Below, in pieces: positions 32,116 through 40,881 of a DNA stretch of 64,000 nt. Numbering within the stretch: position 1 is the first letter of the stretch; every line of letters begins with the position of its first letter. The stretch is taken from positions 94,147-158,146 of the forward strand of contig DCLA01000092.1 of NCBI GenBank assembly GCA_002320815.1, in the 5' to 3' direction. Below the pieces are notes generated by a model. That model worked only from the letters and a program-made list of their open reading frames with translations. It was not told the origin of the DNA and searched no databases. Both the position numbers and the translations under genes were made by a program. Origin of the DNA: Myxococcales bacterium UBA1660 (GTDB taxonomy: Bacteria; Myxococcota_A; Polyangia; Polyangiales; Houyiibacteriaceae).

Positions 32116-32162
32116 GGCCCCGCCGAGCGGGGCCCTTCGGCCCCCCGCACCGTCGGGGGGCC
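32116..32162 (+). terminator. Tandem GC-rich hairpins after the phasin-like gene
   Basis: GGCCCCGC-CGA-GCGGGGCC (32116-32134) is followed by GGCCCCCCG-CACCGT-CGGGGGGCC (32139-32162). Neither has a clear T-run. They may attenuate readthrough into the reductase gene or stabilise the phasin message. Confidence 0.45.
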
Positions 32163-32204
32163 AGCCGCCCCCCGGCGGCGACAACGAACTCATAGGAGAG
32201 CACG

Positions 32205-32951
32205 ATGGAGTTGAAGAACGTCAAAGCGATCGTCACGGGTGGAGCGCAGGGCATGGGCCGCTGCTTCGCCGAGCAGCTTCTCGCCGCGGGCGCGCAGGTC
32301 GCCGTGGGCGATGTCGACGAGGCCAAGCTGGCCGAGCTGCCGGAGGGGATCCACCGTCGTCGCCTCGACGTGAGCGACGAGGCCGATGTGGCCGGCTTCG
32401 TCCATTGGGCGGGCGAGGTCATGGGGGGTCTCAACGTCCTGGTGAACAACGCGGGCATCATCCGCGACGGCCTCCTGGTGCGGAAGAGCCGCTCCTCGGG
32501 CGAGATCACCAAGATGGGCGCGGACCAGCTCCGGGCCGTCCTCGAGGTGAACCTCGTCGGCGCCACCTTCATGGCCCGCGACTTCGCCGAGCACCTCGTC
32601 ACCCACGGTGAGGGCGGCGTCATCGTGAACATCTCCTCCATCGCGCGGCACGGCTCCCGCGGTCAGACGAACTACGTCGCCGCCAAGGCCGCCCTCGCCG
32701 CCAACACCGTGACCTGGATGCGCGAGTTCGCGCCCTTCGGGATCCGCGTCGGCGCCGTGGCGCCCGGCATGATCGAGACCCCGATGACCCAGGGCATGAA
32801 CCAGGCCGCCCGCGACCGCCTCGTCGGGACCATCCCCGTCGGCCGTATCGGCGACCCGAAGGACATCTGGCGCGCGGTGCAGTTCATCATCGAGTGCGAC
32901 TTCTTCACCGGCCGGACGATCGACGTCGACGGCGGAAGCTCGATGGGTTGA
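32205..32951 (+). CDS. SDR-family oxidoreductase, PhaB/FabG-like
   Basis: A 248-residue short-chain dehydrogenase. The cofactor site is TGGAQGMG at residues 12-19, with the structural NNAG motif and the catalytic Ser in VNISSIARHG and Tyr/Lys in NYVAAKAALAA. The C-terminus (TGRTIDVDGGSSMG) is typical of FabG and acetoacetyl-CoA reductases. In this setting reduction of 3-ketoacyl-CoA to (R)-3-hydroxyacyl-CoA for PHA synthesis is the obvious role, though the substrate is inferred. GGAG lies 8 bases before the ATG. The hydrolase gene starts 7 bp downstream. Confidence 0.85.
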   Translation: MELKNVKAIVTGGAQGMGRCFAEQLLAAGAQVAVGDVDEAKLAELPEGIHRRRLDVSDEADVAGFVHWAGEVMGGLNVLVNNAGIIRDGLLVRKSRSSGEITKMGADQLRAVLEVNLVGATFMARDFAEHLVTHGEGGVIVNISSIARHGSRGQTNYVAAKAALAANTVTWMREFAPFGIRVGAVAPGMIETPMTQGMNQAARDRLVGTIPVGRIGDPKDIWRAVQFIIECDFFTGRTIDVDGGSSMG

Positions 32952-32958
32952 GCACGCC

Positions 32959-33876
32959 GTGAGGATCGCTTTCGGGGGCCGGCCTCGGGTGCCGCCACTG
33001 CCGACCGACTGGCCGGCGGTGACGGTCGAGCGCTCGGGCGCCTTCCAACTCGCTGTTCGAGACTCGGACCCCCAGGGTGATCCGCGCGAGCTCCCCATCC
33101 TGCTCATCCACGGGCTGGGGAGCTCGGCGCTGCTCTTCGCGCGCGCTTGGGGCGCGCTGACGGCCGACGGCACGCGCGTGATCGCCGTCGACCTGCCCGG
33201 CTGCGGCGAGACCCGCGGGCCGCGGCACAGCATGGGGCTCACGTTCTACGTGCAGCACCTGCTGGGTGTCCTCGACCGCCGGAACATCCCGGCGGCCCAC
33301 TGGGTGGGACACTCCATGGGCGCGCAGATCAGCATGCTCGCTGCCCTCTCCCTGCCCGAGCGCGTGGCGGGGATGACCCTCGTCTCCCCCGCGGGCCTGG
33401 AGCCGTTCGACCGCGTGCAGCGGCGCCTGCTCCTGGACCTCTTCCGGCCGGCGTCCATCGCCGCGGCCCGGAGCCGCCAGGTCCGTGCTCAGATGGAGGC
33501 CGGGTTCCACCGGATGCCCGCCGAGGCCGAGTGGCTGATCCAGCGCCGGACGAACCTCAGCGGCGGCCAGCTCGAGCGCTACGCGCACGCCTTCTCCCGC
33601 GGCGTTCGCGGGATGCTCGACGAGCCGGTCCACGAGAACCTGGAGAAGCTGACCCAGCCGACGAAGCTGGTCATCGGCGCGCAGGACGCGCTCGTGCCCA
33701 ACCGCTTCTTCCGCCCGGCGGACACGCCGACGAAGTTGCTGCAGCGGGCGTTCCCGCGTTTCCCGAACGCGGAGATGGCGGTCATCGACCGCGCCGGGCA
33801 CCTGCTCCCCTTCGAGCAACCCGAGGCCTTCGCCGAGCAGGTCCGCTCGAGCCACGCGAAGCTCACCGACCGCTGA
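32959..33876 (+). CDS. Alpha/beta hydrolase of the PHA island
   Basis: A 305-residue cytoplasmic alpha/beta hydrolase starting at GTG. The oxyanion region is LLIHGLGSSALLF, the nucleophile Ser lies in VGHSMGAQIS, the acid in IGAQDALVPNRFF and the His in DRAGHLLPFEQPE. It has no signal peptide, unlike the lipoprotein hydrolase of the facing operon. Coupled to the reductase gene, it may be an intracellular PHA depolymerase or an acyl-CoA thioesterase; sequence alone does not decide. A hairpin follows 28 bp downstream. Confidence 0.8.
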   Translation: MRIAFGGRPRVPPLPTDWPAVTVERSGAFQLAVRDSDPQGDPRELPILLIHGLGSSALLFARAWGALTADGTRVIAVDLPGCGETRGPRHSMGLTFYVQHLLGVLDRRNIPAAHWVGHSMGAQISMLAALSLPERVAGMTLVSPAGLEPFDRVQRRLLLDLFRPASIAAARSRQVRAQMEAGFHRMPAEAEWLIQRRTNLSGGQLERYAHAFSRGVRGMLDEPVHENLEKLTQPTKLVIGAQDALVPNRFFRPADTPTKLLQRAFPRFPNAEMAVIDRAGHLLPFEQPEAFAEQVRSSHAKLTDR

Positions 33877-33904
33877 ACTCGTAGGACCAGGCTGGGACGG
33901 CAGG

Positions 33905-33925
33905 CTCCACCGGAAAGCGGTGGAG
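33905..33925 (+). terminator. Hairpin after the hydrolase gene
   Basis: CTCCACCG pairs with CGGTGGAG around GAAAG. No T-run follows, so termination would be weak, but it separates two transcription units. Confidence 0.45.
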
Positions 33926-33979
33926 TCTCGTGGTCACCGGATTGTTTCCGTACGGTTTCTCACTGCGCTGCACAAGATG

Positions 33980-33996
33980 TTGTTGCGCCGCAGCAA
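33980..33996. promoter_or_regulatory. PhaR-type operator 4 upstream of the KAS III-like gene
   Basis: TTGTTGC-GCC-GCAGCAA is an inverted repeat with one mismatch in 7-bp arms and the same TGC-N3-GCA core as the phaR and phasin sites. A further half-match, TGC-GCT-GCA, lies at 33964-33972, centred 20 bp upstream. Confidence 0.6.
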
Positions 33997-34012
33997 AGCG
34001 CCACGCTAGAAG
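33983..34012 (+). promoter_or_regulatory. Predicted KAS III-like gene promoter, near-leaderless
   Basis: TTGCGC (33983-33988) and TAGAAG (34007-34012) are 18 bp apart, the -35 lying inside operator 4. The start point would fall at or next to the ATG at 34020. The -10 region CGCTAGAA is shared with the phaR promoter. Confidence 0.45.
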
Positions 34013-34019
34013 CCTAGCC

Positions 34020-35054
34020 ATGCGCCACGCTCAAATTCTGGGAACCGGAGTCCACGTTCCGTCGATCGAGGTCTCGAACGACGTCATGCGCGAGCGATTC
34101 GCCACCGTCGCGCCCGACTTCATCGACCGCATCGAGCCCAAGAGCGGCATCGGGAAGCGCTTCTACGCGCCCGACGATCAGGCCACCAGCGACCTAGCCG
34201 CCGCCGCCGCGCGGGAGGCCCTCGCCGTGGCCGGCGTGGCCGCCGAGGACCTCGACCTCATCATCCTGGGCACCGACTCGCCGGACTACATCACGCCCTC
34301 CACCTCGGTCGTGGTGCAGAAGAAGATCGGCGCCATGAAGGCGGGGACCTTCGACGTGCAGTGTGCCTGCGCGTCCTTCCCCACCGCCCTCGGCGTGGCC
34401 CGTGGCATGATCGCCACCCAGCCGCACCTGAACCGGGTGCTGGTCATCGGCGCCTACATGATGCGCAAGCTGGCCGACCCCATGGACCCGATGGTCTTCC
34501 TCTACGGGGACGGCGCGGGCGCGGCGGTCCTCGGGCCCAGCGACGAGCCCGGCGTGCTCAGCAGCGCCTTCGCCGCCGATGGCAACCTGGCCACCGATTG
34601 GTGCATCGCCGCCGGCGGCACCCAGGAGCCCGTCACCAAGGAGGCCATCGACGCCGGCCGCCACGTGGTGCGCATGACCAAGAAGTACCCGCCCGCCGTC
34701 AACGACGAGGGCTGGCCCAGCCTGGCCCGCCGGCTGGCGGAGCTGGAGAACGTCTCCCTCGACGAGGTCGACTCCTTCATCTTCACCCAGGTCCGCAAGC
34801 GCACCATCGAGAAGGTCATGGAGAACCTCGGCCAGCCGATGGAGAAGGCCCACCTGATCATGGGGCAGTGGGGCTACACTGGCTCCGCCTGTGTCCCCAT
34901 GGCCCTGCACGACGCCATCGTCCGCCGCGTGGTCGGCCCCGGTAGCCTGGTCTTCATGGTCGGCTCGGGCGTGGGCTTCAACCAGGCGGCCACCGCGCTG
35001 CGACTGACGGACGCGCTCCGGATCCCGGAGCAGATGGAAGGGAACGCCTCATGA
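34020..35054 (+). CDS. 3-oxoacyl-ACP synthase III-like (thiolase-fold) protein
   Basis: A 344-residue FabH/KAS III-type protein. The N-terminal half has ILGTGVHVPSIEVSND, the D-L-D-L-I-I-L-G-T strand and the nucleophile in FDVQCACASFPTA (C117). In ordinary KAS III the other two catalytic residues are a His in a PHQAN block and an Asn in GNTSAAS; here the aligned blocks read FIFTQVRKRTI and WGYTGSACVPM, so His becomes Thr256 and Asn becomes Tyr286. It may therefore do acyl transfer or non-decarboxylative condensation. It overlaps the symporter gene by 4 bases and carries a PhaR-type operator upstream. Confidence 0.8.
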   Translation: MRHAQILGTGVHVPSIEVSNDVMRERFATVAPDFIDRIEPKSGIGKRFYAPDDQATSDLAAAAAREALAVAGVAAEDLDLIILGTDSPDYITPSTSVVVQKKIGAMKAGTFDVQCACASFPTALGVARGMIATQPHLNRVLVIGAYMMRKLADPMDPMVFLYGDGAGAAVLGPSDEPGVLSSAFAADGNLATDWCIAAGGTQEPVTKEAIDAGRHVVRMTKKYPPAVNDEGWPSLARRLAELENVSLDEVDSFIFTQVRKRTIEKVMENLGQPMEKAHLIMGQWGYTGSACVPMALHDAIVRRVVGPGSLVFMVGSGVGFNQAATALRLTDALRIPEQMEGNAS

Positions 35055-36553
35055 CGTCGGGAGAGCTGACCGCTTGGGTCGCCTTCGGGGTCTACCTCGT
35101 GGTGACCACCGCTCTGGCCGTGCGCGGGATGAAGCGCACGACCAGCATGAAGAGCTTCGCGGTCGGCGGCGACATGGGTCCGGTGCTCGTCGGCATCACC
35201 CTCGCAGCCTCCATCGCCTCCACGGCGACCTTCGTCATCAACCCCGGCTTCGTGTGGCGCAGCGGCCTGGCTGCGCTGATCCACTTCGGGGTGGCCGGCA
35301 CCGCCGGTGTCTTCTTCGGGCTGGTGCTCCTCTCGCGCGGCTTCCGCCGCTTGGGCGAGAAGTACCAGGCCCTCACCCTGCCCCACTGGGTGGGCGCGCG
35401 CTTCGAATCCAAGGGGATGCGCACCTACTTCGCGGGGCTGAACCTGATCCTCGCGGTCTGCTTCGTGGTGCTGATCGTCAAGGGCTCGGCCCTGGTCATG
35501 CAGGCCACCCTGGGGCTCGGCTACATCACCAGCGTCATCGTGGTGGTGGGCTTCGTCTTCTCCTACATCCTGCTCGGCGGCACCTACGCCCACGCCTACA
35601 CCAACGCGCTGCAGGGCTCGATCATGTTGCTGGTCGCCCTGGCGCTCGCCGCCAGCGGTCTGCACCTCTTCGCCGACGGCGGCATCAGCGGCTTCTTCGC
35701 CGCCCTCGAGGCCCAGGACCCCAACCTGACCAAGGTGGTGAACCCCGGCGCCGAGAGCTGGCTCTTCGACAGCACCTTCGAGGTCTTCGCCTGCGGCTTC
35801 ATCGTCTCGTACGGCCTGGTCTGCCAGCCGCACATCCTGCTCAAGGCGCTCTACCTGCGCAGCGAGAAGGACCTGCGGCGCTACCTCGTGGTCGGCGCGG
35901 TGGTGGGCGTCATCTTCGCCGCGGTGCTCGTCGTGGGGCTCTACGCGCGGGTCGCGTTCCCCGACGCCGACATCGCGCAGGACGCGGTGGTGCCCTACTA
36001 CATCGCCAACACCTTCGCCGGACCGGCCGGCGCGCTGATCAGCGTCGCCCTCCTGGCCGCGGGCATGAGCACCATGGACGGCATCCTGGTGTCGGCCTCG
36101 ACCATCGCCGGCAACGACCTCGTCCTCGGGCTGATGAAGCCCATGGACGAGGAGACCTCCAGCAAGGTCGCCCTGAAGGCCAGCCGGCTGATCCTGGTGG
36201 CCATGGGCGCGGGCTCTTTCGCCCTGGCGCTCAACCCGCCGCAGCTCGTGGGCCTCTTCGCCCAGGCCGGCGTCTACGGGCTCGTAGCCGCCTCGGCGGC
36301 GCCGATGACCTTCGGCATCTTCTACGCCCGCACCCCCCGCGCCGGCGCCTTCGCGGCCGCCGTCGTCGGTCCCGCCGTGCACTTCGTGCTGCACCTGCTC
36401 CTCGGCGTGGCCAACCCCGCGGTCTCCGCCACCTACGGCGTCCTGGCCTCGACCGCGGTGCTCGCCATCGCCTGCGTGATCCCCGGCCTCGAGCCCGCCA
36501 AGAGCGCGGTCGAGGCCCCGGAGGTCACCCCCGAGAGCACCCCGACCGCCTGA
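35051..36553 (+). CDS. Sodium:solute symporter (SSS family)
   Basis: A 500-residue permease with about thirteen membrane helices. Family features include MKSFAVGGDMGPVLVGITLA near the start, the long conserved stretch FVFSYILLGGTYAHAYTNAL and ISVALLAAGMSTMDGILVSA with the SSF signature region. It belongs with the proline/pantothenate/monocarboxylate branch by general appearance; substrate is not determinable. Translational coupling to the KAS III-like gene suggests that it imports a small carboxylate used by that enzyme. The last 25 residues are a hydrophilic Pro/Glu tail. Confidence 0.85.
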   Translation: MTSGELTAWVAFGVYLVVTTALAVRGMKRTTSMKSFAVGGDMGPVLVGITLAASIASTATFVINPGFVWRSGLAALIHFGVAGTAGVFFGLVLLSRGFRRLGEKYQALTLPHWVGARFESKGMRTYFAGLNLILAVCFVVLIVKGSALVMQATLGLGYITSVIVVVGFVFSYILLGGTYAHAYTNALQGSIMLLVALALAASGLHLFADGGISGFFAALEAQDPNLTKVVNPGAESWLFDSTFEVFACGFIVSYGLVCQPHILLKALYLRSEKDLRRYLVVGAVVGVIFAAVLVVGLYARVAFPDADIAQDAVVPYYIANTFAGPAGALISVALLAAGMSTMDGILVSASTIAGNDLVLGLMKPMDEETSSKVALKASRLILVAMGAGSFALALNPPQLVGLFAQAGVYGLVAASAAPMTFGIFYARTPRAGAFAAAVVGPAVHFVLHLLLGVANPAVSATYGVLASTAVLAIACVIPGLEPAKSAVEAPEVTPESTPTA

Positions 36554-36569
36554 AGCGCGCCCGCCGGGG

Positions 36570-37511
36570 TCAGTTCATGACACCGGCGAAGCCGCTGTAG
36601 ACCTCGGTCGCCTCGCAGAAGGCCATCCCCCGCTCCTCGGCGTCCGCCAGGGCTTCCCGCAGCTTCTTCACCGAAGTCCGCATGGGAATCACCGGCTCGG
36701 CGCCGTCGTCGTCGTAGGTGGCTTCCAGGGTCTCCCGGTGGGTCTCCACCGCCTGACGAACGCCGGGAACCCGGGCGGCATCGACGTAGCCGCCGACCAT
36801 GTAGTTCTCGGTGATCGTCGGCGGAGCGAAGAGCTCCAGCTCGGGGTGATTCGCGGCCGCGCCGACGAGGCGGGTGGGCGACGCGAAGGCGATCACCGCC
36901 TCGGGCACGTCGGCCTCGATGAGCAGGTTGGTGGGCCAGACGTAGCCGCGATCCATCCACCCCGGGCGCAGCGACGCCGCGAAGCGCAGCACCGCGAAGG
37001 GCAGGTCCCGCTGGAGGAGCTCGCGCGCCGGCACTCGGTCGCCACCCGGGAGCTCGACGGGCGTGTTGGCGTCGACGCCGGCCCAGGCCGTCCGGAGCAC
37101 GTCCAGGGTCCCCAGGACCTCGGCGGCCAGGTCGGCGTCGTCGGGCAGGGTCCCCTCCATGTCCGGCGTGACCCGCTCGGCCAGGGCCGGGTCGAGGAGC
37201 GCGAGCTGCTCCCGGGCGATGACGTCGACCCCCTCTGGCGTGGCGGCGAGGTAGCGGTCGATCACCGCGCCGATGCCCTCGTCGGCGGTGATGAAGAAGG
37301 GGCGACCCCAGATGTGCAGGTCGGACTGCAGCCCGGTCTCGCCCTCGACGTCCAGCACGCCGAGGCCCCAGGCGTTGGCGCGGAAGCGGACCTTGGCCAC
37401 CCGCACCGCGTCGGCGACCAGGTCGTCCAGGGGCTGGCCCTCGAGGAGGTAGGCGAGGGCCCGGTCGACGAGGGCCTCGTCGACGGGGTGATGGCTGGTG
37501 TCGAATCCCAT
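36570..37511 (-). CDS. Conserved hypothetical protein
   Basis: A 313-residue soluble protein starting MGFDTSHHPVDEALVDRALA. It has no signal peptide, membrane helix or nucleotide-binding motif. Notable segments are FRANAWGLGVLDVEGETGLQ, SDLHIWGRPFFITADEGIGA, LRPGWMDRGYVWPTNLLIEA and a C-terminal helix EERGMAFCEATEVYSGFAGV. It looks like a member of a conserved family but I do not recognise it. It ends 16 bp from the symporter stop on the opposite strand, and is divergent from the NlpC/P60 lipoprotein gene with 100 bp between starts. Confidence 0.55.
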   Translation of the reverse strand: MGFDTSHHPVDEALVDRALAYLLEGQPLDDLVADAVRVAKVRFRANAWGLGVLDVEGETGLQSDLHIWGRPFFITADEGIGAVIDRYLAATPEGVDVIAREQLALLDPALAERVTPDMEGTLPDDADLAAEVLGTLDVLRTAWAGVDANTPVELPGGDRVPARELLQRDLPFAVLRFAASLRPGWMDRGYVWPTNLLIEADVPEAVIAFASPTRLVGAAANHPELELFAPPTITENYMVGGYVDAARVPGVRQAVETHRETLEATYDDDGAEPVIPMRTSVKKLREALADAEERGMAFCEATEVYSGFAGVMN

Positions 37512-37611
37512 GCCGGCCCTGTAGCAGGGGCGGCGCGGGCGCGCCGCGCGGCGAGGATCCGCGGAGGACGAAATCTGGCCGCCGCCCGGGAGCGTCCTAT
37601 GGTGCAGCGAT

Positions 37612-40600
37612 ATGACGCGACGAACCACCGACCTGGGGCTCCTGGCCCTCGCCTTCGCCCTGTGCGGCTGCGGCACGGGCTGTGGCGGCGCGGCGGAGAC
37701 CGGCGGCGGCAGCGACACACCGAACGCCGTCGCCGACGAAGACCGGCCGGCGAGTTGTCCCAGCCAGGCCCCGGCGCCGGACCCCCTCCCGGGGATCCGC
37801 CCCGAGCACCGCACCCTCGCCTACTGGCTGGAGCAGGTGCGGCGCTACGGCGACCCGGACGCCGTCTTGATGACCCCCGAGCAGATCGCGGCCCACGACC
37901 GCGCGCTGCGGCTCGGCGACGACCCGGTGGGCCCGACGCCCCTGGGCGGCGAGCTCGATGGCGCCGGAGTGAACGGCGAGATCGACGAGCGGCTGGCCTA
38001 CCTCCGGGAGAAGCTGGAGAGCGGCGCCTACCTCGACGAAGACGGAGAGCGGGTGGCCACCGACTGGCTCGCGCGCCCCTCGGTGGACCTCGCGCCGGAT
38101 CTTCGCGTGGCCACCGCCCACGTGCCCCTCCGCTGCGGCCCGCGGGTCGAGGGGCTCTACACCCCCGCCCTCGACCACGACTTCGACCGCAATGCCTGCA
38201 GCACCGTCCGCGCCCAGGAGCCCCTGGAGCTCCTGGCCCGCTGGCCCAATGGCATGTGGCTCGCGCGCAGCCGCTACACGGTGGGTTGGATCGCCGGCGA
38301 CGCGCCGCTCTCGCCCCCGGTCCCCGCCGACCGGCGCGCCGCGCTCCTCGAGGGTCCTCGGCTGCAGGTGGTGGACGCGCAGGAGCTCGCCGGCGCCGAC
38401 CTGCCCGCCAACACCTTCCTGCCCCTGGTGGGCGACCAGGTCGTCGTCGCCACCGGCGACGGGTTCCGCGACGCGCCGAAGCCCGACGGAATCCCCACCG
38501 CCCGGCCGCTCACCCGGCGCGCGGTGCTGGAGTCCGCCTTCGCCCTCGAGGGCCAGCCCTACGGCTGGGGCGGCCGCGAGGGGCAGCGGGACTGTTCGCG
38601 CTTTCTCCTCGACGTCTTCGCCGGCTTCGGCCTGAGCCTCCCCCGGCACAGCTCCCGGCAGGCGATGGCCGGTACCTTCGTCATCGAGACCGGCGAGGCC
38701 ACCCGGCGCGAGAAGGCGATGCTCCTCGAGACCGCCAACGAGGCGGGCATCGTGCTTCTCCACTTCCCCGGTCACATCGCGATGTACCTGGGCGAGGACG
38801 CCGAGGGCGAGCCGATGGCCATCCACGCCTTCAGCGAGTACCTGACCCCCTGCGACGAGACCGGGCCCGACGGTGAGCCGCTGGAGACGGCGAACCGAGT
38901 CGACCGCATCACCGTCAGCGACCTGAACCTCGGCGAGAAGTCGAGCCGCACCGACTTCCTCTCGCGCATCACCCACGTGACCGTGCTGGGCACCGCGCCC
39001 GGGGCCGCGCTCCGGGGCGCGGCGACGATGCGGCCGGCCGCGCCGGTGAGCCGACCCGCGGACGACGCGACCTGCGAGGACACCCTCGACGCGGCGGTCT
39101 TCCGCTCCCCCTGGCGGCCCAACACCGAGCAGCCGCTCCGGGTCATCGTGACCGCCACCCAGGACCCGGGGCCGGTGGAGCTGGCCATCTTCGATCCCGA
39201 GGGCCGACGGGTCGACGTGCCGGTCCACGAGCTGGGCGGCCCGCCCTTCACCTACTGGGCCGAGGTCCCCGAGCCCGCCCAGGGCCGCTGGACCGCGGTG
39301 CTCGGCGACGGGCCCCGGCACGTGGCCTGCGAGCACTTCGGCGTCGCCCGCGGCAAGCCGCGCGCCGACGGGCGCGCCGCCAACGCGCCCGCCTGGGATC
39401 CCACCTGGGCTTGGGAACGCGACACCGAGAACCTCTACAGCGCCTTCGTGGAGCAGCTCTTCCGAGAGCCCGAGGGGGAAGACGTCACCTGGCCCAACCT
39501 GCAGGTCCTGGTGAACGACCGGGAGCGGAACCTGCTCTTCGACCACCGCAGCCAGGACGAAGAAGCCGCCCTCGACCTCGAGCCCGACTGCGCCGACCTC
39601 CCCTACTTCCTGCGCGCCTACTTCGCCTGGAAGCTGAAGCTCCCCTTCGCCTGGCGGCAGTGCAGCCGGGGTCGGGGCGAGGGCCGGCCGCCCCAGTGTC
39701 CGGCCAGCCCGAAGACGAACCTCGATCCCGTGGACGCGGTGAGCGACGTCGGCGCCTTCGAGGCGCTGATCCGCGAGGTCTCGCGGAACGTGCACTCCTC
39801 GACCCAGCGCACGGTGCCGCGCACCGACGACTCGGACGTGTACCCGGTGCCCATCACCCGCCGCGCGCTGCGGCCGGGCACGGTCTACGCCGACCCCTAC
39901 GGCCACATCCTGGTCGTCGCCGGCTGGCAGCCGCAGACCCTCGACGGCTACGGCGTGCTCCTGGCGGCCGACGCCCAGCCGGATGGCACCGTGGGCCGGC
40001 GGCGCTTCTGGCGCGGGTCGTTCCTCTTCACCCCGGAGACCGAGGACTCCGGTCCGGGCTTCAAGGCCTGGCGCCCCGCCGTCTACGACCGCCGGGAGCG
40101 GCGCATGACCCTGGTGGACAACGCCAGCCTGGCCGAGAGCCGGGTCTACACGCCCTTCTCCATGCAGCAGTACGAAGGCAGCGCCGACGACTTCTACGAC
40201 TCGGTGGAGGCGCTCATCAACCCCCGGCCCCTCGAGCCGGCGTCGGTGCAGCGCTCCCTGGTGGACGCCCTCGAGGAGAGCGTCGTGCGGCGAGTGGTCA
40301 GCGTGGACAACGGCGAGCAGTGGGTCCGCGACCACGGCGGCCAGACCATGGCCATGCCCGAGGGGTCGGCCATCTTCCAGACCTCGGGGCCCTGGGAGGA
40401 CTTCGCCACGCCCAGTCGCGATCTCCGGTTGCTGATCAGCCTGGACGCGGTGGTGGACTTCGCCGACGCCGTCCGCCGGGCACCGGAGCGCTTCGGCCTG
40501 GACGCGACCGAGGTCGACGCCACCTTGGCCGAGCTGCGCCAGGTCCTCGACCGGGAGCTGGAGAGTCGGAAGTTCACCTACACCCGCAGCGATGGATCGG

Positions 40601-40812
40601 CGCAGGAGCTCACGCTGAAGCAGGTGGTCGACCGGATGGAGGCCTTCGAGATGGCCTACAACCCCAACGACTGCGTGGAGGTCCGCTGGGGCGCGCCGGA
40701 GGGTTCCGACGAGCTCCGCACCTGCCGCCGGCACGCGCCCCGGGGTCAGCGGGCCCAGATGCAGAGCGCCTATCGGCCCTGGTTCTCGACCCGGCACCGG
40801 CCCCCGCGCTGA
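37612..40812 (+). CDS. Large NlpC/P60-type lipoprotein
   Basis: A 1066-residue lipoprotein (MTRRTTDLGLLALAFALCGC, lipobox LCGC, Cys20). Residues 160-240 resemble an SH3-type segment (HVPLRCGPRVEGLYTPALDH; WIAGDAPLS). Residues 300-460 form an NlpC/P60 papain-like domain with C328 in GQRDCSRFLLDV and H388 in HFPGHIAMYLGE, the usual pair for peptidoglycan endopeptidases and amidases. Residues 480-590 look like an Ig/macroglobulin-type beta domain. The remaining 470 residues are unassigned and contain RALRPGTVYADPYGHILVVA, which could be a second cysteine-peptidase-like fold. It is probably a cell-wall-acting or surface enzyme. No signal for specific regulation. Confidence 0.8.
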   Translation: MTRRTTDLGLLALAFALCGCGTGCGGAAETGGGSDTPNAVADEDRPASCPSQAPAPDPLPGIRPEHRTLAYWLEQVRRYGDPDAVLMTPEQIAAHDRALRLGDDPVGPTPLGGELDGAGVNGEIDERLAYLREKLESGAYLDEDGERVATDWLARPSVDLAPDLRVATAHVPLRCGPRVEGLYTPALDHDFDRNACSTVRAQEPLELLARWPNGMWLARSRYTVGWIAGDAPLSPPVPADRRAALLEGPRLQVVDAQELAGADLPANTFLPLVGDQVVVATGDGFRDAPKPDGIPTARPLTRRAVLESAFALEGQPYGWGGREGQRDCSRFLLDVFAGFGLSLPRHSSRQAMAGTFVIETGEATRREKAMLLETANEAGIVLLHFPGHIAMYLGEDAEGEPMAIHAFSEYLTPCDETGPDGEPLETANRVDRITVSDLNLGEKSSRTDFLSRITHVTVLGTAPGAALRGAATMRPAAPVSRPADDATCEDTLDAAVFRSPWRPNTEQPLRVIVTATQDPGPVELAIFDPEGRRVDVPVHELGGPPFTYWAEVPEPAQGRWTAVLGDGPRHVACEHFGVARGKPRADGRAANAPAWDPTWAWERDTENLYSAFVEQLFREPEGEDVTWPNLQVLVNDRERNLLFDHRSQDEEAALDLEPDCADLPYFLRAYFAWKLKLPFAWRQCSRGRGEGRPPQCPASPKTNLDPVDAVSDVGAFEALIREVSRNVHSSTQRTVPRTDDSDVYPVPITRRALRPGTVYADPYGHILVVAGWQPQTLDGYGVLLAADAQPDGTVGRRRFWRGSFLFTPETEDSGPGFKAWRPAVYDRRERRMTLVDNASLAESRVYTPFSMQQYEGSADDFYDSVEALINPRPLEPASVQRSLVDALEESVVRRVVSVDNGEQWVRDHGGQTMAMPEGSAIFQTSGPWEDFATPSRDLRLLISLDAVVDFADAVRRAPERFGLDATEVDATLAELRQVLDRELESRKFTYTRSDGSAQELTLKQVVDRMEAFEMAYNPNDCVEVRWGAPEGSDELRTCRRHAPRGQRAQMQSAYRPWFSTRHRPPR

Positions 40813-40881
40813 GTCCGGCGAGGGGGGTGAACCGTGAGTCATCCGCTTGTGTGACCCGGCCCCGTGGCGCATCACCTCCCC

